A DNA stretch of 21,212 nucleotides from DASQFQ01 sp039934455 (GTDB lineage Bacteria; Actinomycetota; Thermoleophilia; Solirubrobacterales; Solirubrobacteraceae): contig JBDTMF010000063.1 in NCBI GenBank assembly GCA_039934455.1, positions 1 through 21,212 on the forward strand, in the 5' to 3' direction. This document shows positions 6,353-12,010 of the stretch, piece by piece (position 1 is the stretch's first letter; each line of letters begins with the position of its first letter). The notes beneath the pieces are model-generated. The model searched no databases. It was not told where the DNA came from and saw nothing but the letters and a program-made list of their open reading frames with translations. Both the position numbers and the translations under genes were made by a program.

Positions 6353-6371
6353 GAACCCGATGGTTCAGTAT
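6348..6371. promoter_or_regulatory. Perfect inverted-repeat operator over the arsR start codon
   Basis: ATACTGAACC (6348-6357) and GGTTCAGTAT (6362-6371) are perfect 10-bp arms with a 4-bp spacer. The ATG (6360-6362) spans the spacer and the right arm. It is AT-richer than its surroundings, which makes it stand out. ArsR repressors bind such 10-12 bp dyads at their own promoters, so autoregulation is the natural reading. Confidence 0.75.
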
Positions 6372-6698
6372 AAGCAGATCGACCGCACGTTCGCCGCCCT
6401 CGGCGACCCCACGCGCAGGAGCGTGTTGGAGCGCCTGGGCCGCGGCAGCGCGACGATCACCGAGCTGGCGGAGCCGTTCGGGATCTCGCTCACCGGGATG
6501 AAGAAGCACGTGCGGGTGCTCGAGGACGCCGGGCTCGTCACCACCGAGAAGGTGGGGCGGCAGCGCGTGTGCACCGTCGGCCCCCGGCGGCTCGAGGACG
6601 TTCACGACTGGACCCGGACGTACCGGCAGATGCTGGAGCAGCGCCTCGACCGCTTCGGGGAGCTGCTCGAACGAACGAAGGAGGAGTGCGCGCCATGA
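6360..6698 (+). CDS. ArsR-family winged-helix repressor
   Basis: The 112-residue protein is a single ArsR/SmtB winged helix. It opens with FAALGDPTRRSVLERL, the family's typical first helices, followed by a helix-turn-helix (about 31-55: TITELAEPFGISLTGMKKHVRVLEDAGLV) and a wing (TTEKVGRQRVCTV). No metal-binding Cys cluster is visible, so it is not an arsenic sensor of the classical type. I chose ATG 6360 over an upstream GTG at 6315 because homologues start like this and a palindrome and -10 sit just ahead. The stop overlaps the SRPBCC gene start (ATGA). ArsR-AHSA1 pairs are common and usually autoregulated, and the ligand is unknown. Confidence 0.93.
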   Translation: MVQYKQIDRTFAALGDPTRRSVLERLGRGSATITELAEPFGISLTGMKKHVRVLEDAGLVTTEKVGRQRVCTVGPRRLEDVHDWTRTYRQMLEQRLDRFGELLERTKEECAP

Positions 6699-7192
6699 CG
6701 AACGACCAGACCCACGCGCCGGCCGCGACCATCACCACGCCGACGGACCGCGTGATCCACATCGAGCGCGTGTTCGACGCGCCGCGCGACCGCGTGTTCG
6801 CGGTCTACACCGACCCCGAGCTGATCCCCGAGTGGTGGGGCCCGCGCGGGACGACGGCGATCGTCGACCAGATGGACGTGCGCACCGGCGGGAGCTGGCG
6901 GTTCGTGATGCGCGACGCCGACGGCGGCGAGACGGGCTTCCGCGGCACCTACCGCGAGATCACGCCGCCCGAGCGGATCGTGCAGACGTTCGAGTGGGAG
7001 GGCATGCCCGGCCACGTCTCCGTCGAGACGGCCGTCTTCGAGGACCTCGGTGACCGGACGAAGGTGATCACGACCTCGATCTTCCACACCACCGAGGAGC
7101 GCGACGGCATGCTCAACTCGGGCATGGAGGGCGGCCTCAACGAGACCTACGCCCGGCTCGACGAGCTGCTCGCGAGGCTCGCGGCGAGCTGA
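6695..7192 (+). CDS. SRPBCC/AHSA1-domain protein
   Basis: The 165-residue protein starts within the arsR stop codon (ATGA overlap). It has the AHSA1-like START-fold pattern: IHIERVFDAPRDRVFAVYTDPELIPEWWGP at about 21-50, GGSWRFVMRD, then FRGTYREITPPERIVQTFEWEG, and a C-terminal helix with MEGGLNETYARLDELLA. These proteins have a deep hydrophobic cavity and bind small ligands. The ArsR partner may sense the same ligand, but that is inference. The name AHSA1 comes from fold similarity to an Hsp90 co-chaperone and does not imply that function here. Confidence 0.92.
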   Translation: MTNDQTHAPAATITTPTDRVIHIERVFDAPRDRVFAVYTDPELIPEWWGPRGTTAIVDQMDVRTGGSWRFVMRDADGGETGFRGTYREITPPERIVQTFEWEGMPGHVSVETAVFEDLGDRTKVITTSIFHTTEERDGMLNSGMEGGLNETYARLDELLARLAAS

Positions 7193-7222
7193 CCGGGAGC
7201 CGGCGGTTGGGAGGATGGGCCG

Positions 7223-7753
7223 ATGACCTCGGTTCAGACCTCCCACACCGCCGACCTGGCGCCCGAGACGCTCGCCGCCGCCCGCGCGCTCCTCTACGAC
7301 GTGTTCGACGACATGACCGAGCACGACTGGGAGCACAGCCTGGGCGGCGTGCACGCGATCGCCTGGGACGGCGACGAGCTGGTCGGGCATGCGGCCGTCG
7401 TGCAGCGCCGCCTCCTGCACGGCGGGCGCGCGCTGCGCACCGGCTACGTGGAGGGGGTCGGCGTGCGCGCCGGCCACCGCCGCCGCGGTCACGGCGCGGC
7501 GATGATGGATGCGCTGGAGCGCGTCGTGCGCGGCGCCTACGAGCTGGGCGCGCTCGGCGCCACCGACGAGGCGGCCGCGTTCTACATGGGCCGCAGCTGG
7601 CAGCTGTGGCAGGGGCCGAGCTCGGCCCTCACCCGAGGCGGCCTCCGGCGCACGCCCGACGAGGACGGCGCGATCTACGTGCTCCCGGGAGCCGTCGCGC
7701 TCGATCTCGCGGGCGAGCTGGCCTGCGACTGGCGGGATGGCGACGTGTGGTAG
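7223..7753 (+). CDS. aac(2')-I: Aminoglycoside 2'-N-acetyltransferase, AAC(2')-I type
   Basis: The 176-residue GNAT enzyme lines up along its length with mycobacterial AAC(2')-I. Shared landmarks are HTADL at the N-terminus, the TEHDWEHSLGGVHAI block (about 32-46), HAAVVQRRLLHGGRALRTGYVEGVGV, the acetyl-CoA loop HRRRGHGAAMMDALE, RGAYELGALGA, and a closing ACDWRDGDVW. The family transfers acetyl from acetyl-CoA to the 2'-amine of gentamicin, tobramycin and similar drugs. The native role of chromosomal copies is debated. GGGAGG lies about 8 nt before ATG 7223. The gap after the SRPBCC gene is 30 bp, so read-through from the arsR promoter is possible. Whether it confers resistance is untested. 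Confidence 0.93.
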   Translation: MTSVQTSHTADLAPETLAAARALLYDVFDDMTEHDWEHSLGGVHAIAWDGDELVGHAAVVQRRLLHGGRALRTGYVEGVGVRAGHRRRGHGAAMMDALERVVRGAYELGALGATDEAAAFYMGRSWQLWQGPSSALTRGGLRRTPDEDGAIYVLPGAVALDLAGELACDWRDGDVW

Positions 7754-7768
7754 GTTTGTAGCGCAAAC
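7754..7768. promoter_or_regulatory. Inverted repeat ahead of the membrane protein/regulator pair
   Basis: GTTTG (7754-7758) and CAAAC (7764-7768) are perfect arms with a 5-bp spacer, starting right after the aac(2')-I stop codon and 20 bp before the next ATG. The AT-rich arms contrast with the GC-rich flanks. It is a good candidate for the binding site of the winged-helix regulator encoded at 8378. Confidence 0.5.
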
Positions 7769-7788
7769 TAGTTGGGACGGATCGAGCC

Positions 7789-8385
7789 ATGGAACGGAAG
7801 CGCCTCCAGTCAGCCGCGGTGAGCTACACCTACTTCAAGGGCCTGTACGCGATCCCGGGCGGGCTCCTGGCGATCGTCTCGGCGCTCGGCAACTGGGGGT
7901 GGGGCCCGCTGCGACACGGCTGGGTGTTCCTCGGCGTCGTCGCGCTGCTCGGCGCGTCGTGCCTGCCGATCGCCCGCTACTACGACGAGCACTACGGCCG
8001 GGCGACGCTGTCGACGCGGGACCAGGTGCGCGCCGGCGTGGTCGTCGTCGTCGGCGCGCCGCTGGTCTTCGGGACCTCGCTTCTGCTCCGCAGCCGGGCC
8101 GGCTGGTCGCTCGACCTGCCCGTCAACGCGACCGCCGCCTCACTCGCCGCGCTGATGCTGGCGAGCTACGCCGCGGGCGGGGTGCTGCGGCGCCACCACG
8201 TGATCGTCTTCGGCGCCCTGCTCGTGGCGGGCCTCCTGCCGGTCTGGAACGGCGCCGACCCGAGCAACATCGGCCTCCTCCTCGCGGGCGTCGCATTCAT
8301 CGCGGCGGGGATCCTCGACCACCGCACGCTCGTCCGCACCTTCGGCCCTGCCGACGGCCTGCGGCTCGGCCACGGGAATGCCTGA
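7789..8385 (+). CDS. Six-TM membrane protein paired with a winged-helix regulator
   Basis: The 198-residue protein has six hydrophobic segments, at about 19-36, 44-61, 82-100, 113-132, 137-152 and 158-176. I see no catalytic or transport motif. Its 3' end overlaps the regulator gene by 8 bp. Pairs of a small membrane protein and a winged-helix regulator are common in actinobacteria, and the function of the membrane partner is not established to my knowledge. The ATG at 7789 lacks a strong ribosome-binding site, with only a weak purine stretch GGGACGGA upstream. Confidence 0.85.
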   Translation: MERKRLQSAAVSYTYFKGLYAIPGGLLAIVSALGNWGWGPLRHGWVFLGVVALLGASCLPIARYYDEHYGRATLSTRDQVRAGVVVVVGAPLVFGTSLLLRSRAGWSLDLPVNATAASLAALMLASYAAGGVLRRHHVIVFGALLVAGLLPVWNGADPSNIGLLLAGVAFIAAGILDHRTLVRTFGPADGLRLGHGNA

Positions 8386-8680
8386 CGGCGAGTTGGTGCT
8401 CGACCGGCTCATCCACGAGCCGGGCCGGCTGGCGATCCTGACGGTTCTGTCGTCGGTGAAGGACGCCGACTTCGTCTTCCTCCAGCGCACGACGGGCCTG
8501 ACGAAGGGCAACCTCTCCAGCCACCTGACGAAGCTGGAGGAGGCGGGGCTGATCGCGATCGAGAAGCGCTTCATCCGCAAGAAGCCCAACACCAACGTCG
8601 CGCTCACCCCGCTCGGCAGGCGCCGGATCGCCCGTCACTGGGACCAGCTGGAGCGTCTGAAGCGCCTCTCGATCGCCTGA
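8378..8680 (+). CDS. Winged-helix transcriptional regulator (HTH_34-like)
   Basis: The 100-residue protein is one winged-helix domain. LDRLIHEPGRLAILTVLSSV (8-27) is followed by DADFVFLQRTTGLTKGNLSSHL (29-50, recognition region), TKLEEAGLIAIEK, and a wing with RKKPNTNVALTPLGR. This is the typical pattern of PF13601-type regulators. It overlaps the upstream membrane-protein gene by 8 bp and probably controls that operon through the repeat at 7754-7768. No ligand-binding domain is present, so sensing may be through dimer contacts or the membrane partner (inference). The stop directly abuts the stop of the converging aldo/keto reductase gene. Confidence 0.92.
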   Translation: MPDGELVLDRLIHEPGRLAILTVLSSVKDADFVFLQRTTGLTKGNLSSHLTKLEEAGLIAIEKRFIRKKPNTNVALTPLGRRRIARHWDQLERLKRLSIA

Positions 8681-9520
8681 CTAGGGCCGGACGAACTCGT
8701 CCGGGTCCGGGCCGGTGCGCTCGCCGCGGTCGAGGGCCTCGATCTGCGCCATCTCGTCGGCCGACAGGCTGAAGTCGAAGATGTCGATGTTCTCGTGCAG
8801 CCGCTCGACGCTGACCGACTTCGGGAAGACGACGTTGCCGAGCTGGATGTGCCAGCGCAGCACGACCTGGGCCGGCGTCTTGCCGTGCGCCTCGGCGATC
8901 GCGACGATCGCGGGGTCGTCGAGGACGAGGCCCTGCGCGATCGGGCTCCACGCCTCGGTGACGATGCCGCGGTCGGCGTGCTCGCGGCGCAGGCCGGCCT
9001 GCTGGAGGTAGGGGTGCAGCTCGATCTGGTTGACCGCCGGCGTCACGCCGGTCTCGTCGATGATGCGGCGCAGGTGGGCGGGCTGGAAGTTCGAGACGCC
9101 GATCGAGCGGGCGAGCCCGGCCTCCTGGCCCTCGATGATCGCCTGCCAGGTCTCCACGTAGCGGTCCTGCGACGGCACGGGCCAGTGGATCAGGTAGAGG
9201 TCGACGTAGTCCAGCTCGAGCTGGTCGAGGCTCGTCTTGAGCGCGCGGGTGGCGGAGTCGTAGCCGTGGTCGCTGTTGAAGCACTTCGTCGTGACGAAGA
9301 ACTCCGAGCGGTCCAGGCCGGACGCGCGGATCGCCTGCCCGACCTCGGCCTCGTTGCCGTAGGCCTTGGCCGTGTCGATGTGGCGGTAGCCGGCCTCGAT
9401 CGCGGCCAGGACGTTCTCGGTGGTCTCCTCCGGCGGAACCTGGAAGACGCCGGCGCCGAACTGCGGGATGGACACGTCGCCGGCGAGGGGGAGGCTCGGG
9501 ATCTCGATGCTTGAAGTCAT
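8681..9520 (-). CDS. Aldo/keto reductase (2,5-diketo-D-gluconate reductase-like)
   Basis: The 279-residue NADPH-dependent oxidoreductase has the full AKR tetrad: D49 and Y54 (GYRHIDTAKAYGNE), K79 (VTTKC) and H112 (DLYLIHWP). Further family blocks are SIGVSNFQPAHLRRI, VNQIELHPYLQQ and the cofactor motif VVFPKSVSVERLHENI. It belongs to the AKR5-like group that includes DkgA/B and reduces small aldehydes and ketones. The true substrate cannot be predicted. It reads toward the winged-helix regulator with no gap between stop codons and is divergent from the RTX gene with 144 bp between starts. Confidence 0.95.
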   Translation of the reverse strand: MTSSIEIPSLPLAGDVSIPQFGAGVFQVPPEETTENVLAAIEAGYRHIDTAKAYGNEAEVGQAIRASGLDRSEFFVTTKCFNSDHGYDSATRALKTSLDQLELDYVDLYLIHWPVPSQDRYVETWQAIIEGQEAGLARSIGVSNFQPAHLRRIIDETGVTPAVNQIELHPYLQQAGLRREHADRGIVTEAWSPIAQGLVLDDPAIVAIAEAHGKTPAQVVLRWHIQLGNVVFPKSVSVERLHENIDIFDFSLSADEMAQIEALDRGERTGPDPDEFVRP

Positions 9521-9588
9521 GCCCTAGCCCTTTCCGAACGCGCGCCCGGCCAATCCTGATCTGGCGCTGAACCGGCGCCGGCCTGGAA

Positions 9589-9612
9589 TAGACGCGCGGA
9601 CGGCAGCGTCTA
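9589..9612. promoter_or_regulatory. Inverted repeat in the AKR/RTX divergent gap
   Basis: TAGACGC (9589-9595) and GCGTCTA (9606-9612) are perfect 7-bp arms with a 10-bp spacer, about 53 bp before the RTX start. A second perfect palindrome, CCGGCGCCGG, lies at 9572-9581. Either could serve as an operator for one or both divergent genes. No clear promoter hexamers were found. Confidence 0.35.
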
Positions 9613-9622
9613 CGCAGCCAGC

Positions 9623-9651
9623 CTCCCCAACCAGCATCCCGACCTGGGGAG
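9623..9651 (+). promoter_or_regulatory. Leader hairpin just before the RTX ribosome-binding site
   Basis: CTCCCCA (9623-9629) and TGGGGAG (9645-9651) form a perfect 7-bp stem with a 15-nt loop. The Shine-Dalgarno AAAGGAGA (9653-9660) follows directly, then ATG at 9665. A stem here could stabilise the mRNA or tune initiation, and it leaves the ribosome-binding site exposed. Confidence 0.4.
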
Positions 9652-9664
9652 CAAAGGAGAAACG

Positions 9665-11389
9665 ATGTACGAAAGCCGTATCAGCGGCTCGCGGCGCGCT
9701 GCGCGCCGCCTGCTCGCCGTCGCCGCGCTCTCGCTCGGCGTGATCGCCGGATCGAGTGTGACGGCGAACGCAGCCACCACCGCGACGTTCAGCGCAGGCA
9801 CGCTGTCCGTGTTCGGTGACAGCGCCAACAACTCGATCGCCGTCAGCCGCGATGCGGCGGGCAAGATCCTGGTGAACGGCGGCACGATCACCGTCGCCGG
9901 AGGTGCCCCGACGCTCGCCAACACCTCGCTGATCCAGGCGCTCGGTCTGGGCGGTCAAGACGTGATCGCGCTCAGCGAGGTCAATGGCGCGCTCCCGCGA
10001 GCCAACCTCTTCGGCGGCGCCGGCAACGATGTGCTCACGGGCGGCTCCGGTGCCGATCAGCTCTTCGGCCAGGCCGGCAACGACACGCTCCTCGGCAAGG
10101 CCGGAGGCGACCTGCTCTTCGGGGGCAGCGAGAACGACATCCTCACCGGCGGCGACGGTGATGACCAGGCCTTCGGGCAGGGCGGGAACGACCGCATGGT
10201 CTGGAACCCGGGCGAGGACACCGACCTCAACGAGGGCGGCGCCGACGTCGACACCGTCGAGGTCAACGGCGGCAACGGCGCCGAGCAGTTCACCGCCACG
10301 GCCAACGGCACCCGGGTCCGGTTCGACCGCATCACGCCGGCGCCGTTCGCGATCGACATCGGCACCTCCGAGAAGCTCGTCCTCAACGCCAACGGCGGCG
10401 ACGACAGCTTCTTCGCGACCGGCAACCTGGCCGCGCTGATCGCCATCACCGTCGACGGCGGCACGGGCAACGACACCCTGCTCGGCGGCAACGGAGCCGA
10501 CGTCCTGCTCGGCGGCGACGGCACCGATCTCGTCGACGGCAACCAGGGCAACGACGTCGCCCTGCTCGGAGCCGGCGACGACACCTTCCGGTGGGATCCG
10601 GGCGACGGCAGCGACGTCGTCGAGGGCCAGGCCGGCACCGACAAGATGGCGTTCAACGGCGCCAATGTCAGCGAGAACATGGATGTCTCCGCCAACGGCG
10701 GCCGCGTGCGCTTCACCCGTGACGTCGCGAGCATCGTGATGGACCTCAACGACGTCGAGGCCATCGCGGTCAAGACCCTCGGCGGCGCCGACAACCTCGT
10801 TGTCGACGACCTGTCCGGGACCGACCTCACCCGCGTGTCGTCCGACCTCGCCGCCGGCGGCGGCGGCGACGACGCCGCGGCCGACAACGTCATCACCAAC
10901 GCCACGGACGGCGACGACGTGGTGAGCGTCAGCGGCGTCGGGCCGAACGCCCAGGTCAGCGGCCTTCCCGTTCTCGTCTCGGTGTCGGGCGCCGTCGCCG
11001 GCAGCGACCGGGTGACGGTGAACGCACTGGCCGGCTCCGATGTGGTCGACGCCTCCGGGCTGTCCGCCGACTCGGCGCTGCTCACGATCGACGGCGGCGA
11101 CGGCGACGACGTGCTCCTCGGAGGTGCCGGCAACGACACCCTCCTCGGCGGCGCGGGCGACGACGTCCTCATCGGCGGCGCGGGCACCGACACGATCGAC
11201 GGCGGGTCCGGCGACAACGTGGTGCTGGACTCCTTCAACGCCAACACGGTCATGTCGGCGAGGGGCGTCGGAGCGCGCTGGCTGAAGACCCACGCCCGCA
11301 CCATTCACGGCAGGACCGTGATCCAGGTCGGCGTCAAGCAGCAGGCGCTTCCCCACGCCAGTCTGACCCGGCTCGCCCGCACGGTCTGA
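9665..11389 (+). CDS. Secreted RTX (hemolysin-type calcium-binding repeat) protein
   Basis: The 574-residue protein begins with a basic region and hydrophobic core (RRAARRLLAVAALSLGVIAG) ending in ANA, a Sec-type signal peptide cleaved near residue 36. GGxGxD nonapeptide repeats occur in three blocks, at about 117-177, 265-306 and 477-520 (for example GGAGNDVLTGGSGAD). Between them are two related modules beginning VWNPGEDTD and RWDPGDGSD, each leading into a VRF-containing strand region. RTX repeats fold into calcium-filled beta rolls. There is no enzymatic domain and no type I secretion gene nearby. The C-terminus (RGVGARWLKTHAR onward) is not RTX. A structural or matrix role is possible but unproven. 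Confidence 0.9.
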   Translation: MYESRISGSRRAARRLLAVAALSLGVIAGSSVTANAATTATFSAGTLSVFGDSANNSIAVSRDAAGKILVNGGTITVAGGAPTLANTSLIQALGLGGQDVIALSEVNGALPRANLFGGAGNDVLTGGSGADQLFGQAGNDTLLGKAGGDLLFGGSENDILTGGDGDDQAFGQGGNDRMVWNPGEDTDLNEGGADVDTVEVNGGNGAEQFTATANGTRVRFDRITPAPFAIDIGTSEKLVLNANGGDDSFFATGNLAALIAITVDGGTGNDTLLGGNGADVLLGGDGTDLVDGNQGNDVALLGAGDDTFRWDPGDGSDVVEGQAGTDKMAFNGANVSENMDVSANGGRVRFTRDVASIVMDLNDVEAIAVKTLGGADNLVVDDLSGTDLTRVSSDLAAGGGGDDAAADNVITNATDGDDVVSVSGVGPNAQVSGLPVLVSVSGAVAGSDRVTVNALAGSDVVDASGLSADSALLTIDGGDGDDVLLGGAGNDTLLGGAGDDVLIGGAGTDTIDGGSGDNVVLDSFNANTVMSARGVGARWLKTHARTIHGRTVIQVGVKQQALPHASLTRLARTV

Positions 11390-11403
11390 CCAGACCACCA
11401 CTC

Positions 11404-11439
11404 CCGGCGCCAGGACCGCATCCGCGGTTCTGGCGCCGG
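11404..11439. terminator. Strong terminator hairpin after the RTX gene
   Basis: Arms 11404-11419 and 11424-11439 form a 16-bp stem with one G-U wobble and an ATCC loop, 14 nt after the RTX stop. It lacks a T-tract but is long and GC-rich. It ends only 12 bp before the DUF1801 start codon. Confidence 0.8.
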
Positions 11440-11451
11440 CGTTCGTCGTGG

Positions 11452-11862
11452 ATGATGGATGTCGTGCCCGCTGCCTCGTATGACCCGGACCCGCGCGTCG
11501 ATCGGTACATCGACGCGCTGCCCGAGTGGCAGCGAGCCGTCTGCCGTCAGGTTCGCGAGCTCGTCCACGCCGCCGACCCGGAGGTCGAGGAGACGATCAA
11601 GCGGAGGGTGCAGCCCTACTTCGTCCTCCAAGGCAACGTCTGCGCGCTGCTCGCCACCAAGGACCACGTGAACGTCTTCCTCTACGACGGCGCGATCGTC
11701 CCGGACCCGGAGCGCATCATCACCGGTGGCCACGACAACAAGACGGCCCGGACGGTCGCGATCTACGAAGGCGAGCCGTTCAACGCCCCGGCGTTGCGCA
11801 GGATGTTCGAGCAGATCATCGCCAACAACCGGGCCGGCGGCTGGCGCCTTCTCAAGCATTGA
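11452..11862 (+). CDS. DUF1801-domain protein
   Basis: The 136-residue protein matches the DUF1801/YdhG-like fold. It has an N-terminal DPRVDRYIDALPEWQRAVCRQVRELV helix pair (12-38), the conserved EVEETIKRRVQPYF (44-57), and a strand region VCALLATKDHVNVFLYDGAIVPD (63-85). The domain is small, cytosolic and of unknown function. ATG 11452 (or 11455) lacks a Shine-Dalgarno, and only 12 bp separate it from the preceding hairpin. A leaderless start or read-through from the RTX transcript would explain this. Its stop codon overlaps the -35 of the next gene's promoter. Confidence 0.85.
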   Translation: MMDVVPAASYDPDPRVDRYIDALPEWQRAVCRQVRELVHAADPEVEETIKRRVQPYFVLQGNVCALLATKDHVNVFLYDGAIVPDPERIITGGHDNKTARTVAIYEGEPFNAPALRRMFEQIIANNRAGGWRLLKH

Positions 11863-11888
11863 CACTCGGACGTGCCACGTCGTATAGG
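11859..11888 (+). promoter_or_regulatory. Consensus-like sigma-70 promoter with an inverted repeat in its spacer
   Basis: TTGACA (11859-11864, a perfect -35) and TATAGG (11883-11888) are 18 bp apart. The spacer contains GACGTG and CACGTC (11869-11881), perfect 6-bp arms around one base. Transcription would start near 11895 and drive the DUF3494-CAP gene through a leader of about 115 nt. The -35 overlaps the DUF1801 stop codon. Confidence 0.6.
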
Positions 11889-12010
11889 CGTCTAGGTGAC
11901 ATGGACGCGCGGCGCCGGTTGACGGATAGTGGGATTCGAGAGCGGTTCGCTGTCGCCGGCACGCACGATCGAGCCGTCAAGTGTCGAGCGACATGGAGGT
12001 CGCGACCCAC

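Noticed and set aside
6315..6359. Upstream GTG start for the ArsR protein
   Set aside because: It would add 15 residues not typical of the family, and the promoter and operator signals point to ATG 6360.
10021..11210. Clusters of repeated GGCGGC and GACGAC units resembling a repeat array
   Set aside because: They are degenerate codons for GGxGxD protein repeats, with no constant repeat and spacer lengths, so not a CRISPR or DNA repeat element.
9524..11401. A 625-codon minus-strand open frame across the whole RTX gene
   Set aside because: It mirrors the GC-rich, repetitive RTX codons, is low-complexity in Val/Ala/Gly/Asp, matches no family, and the plus-strand frame has a signal peptide and RTX motifs.
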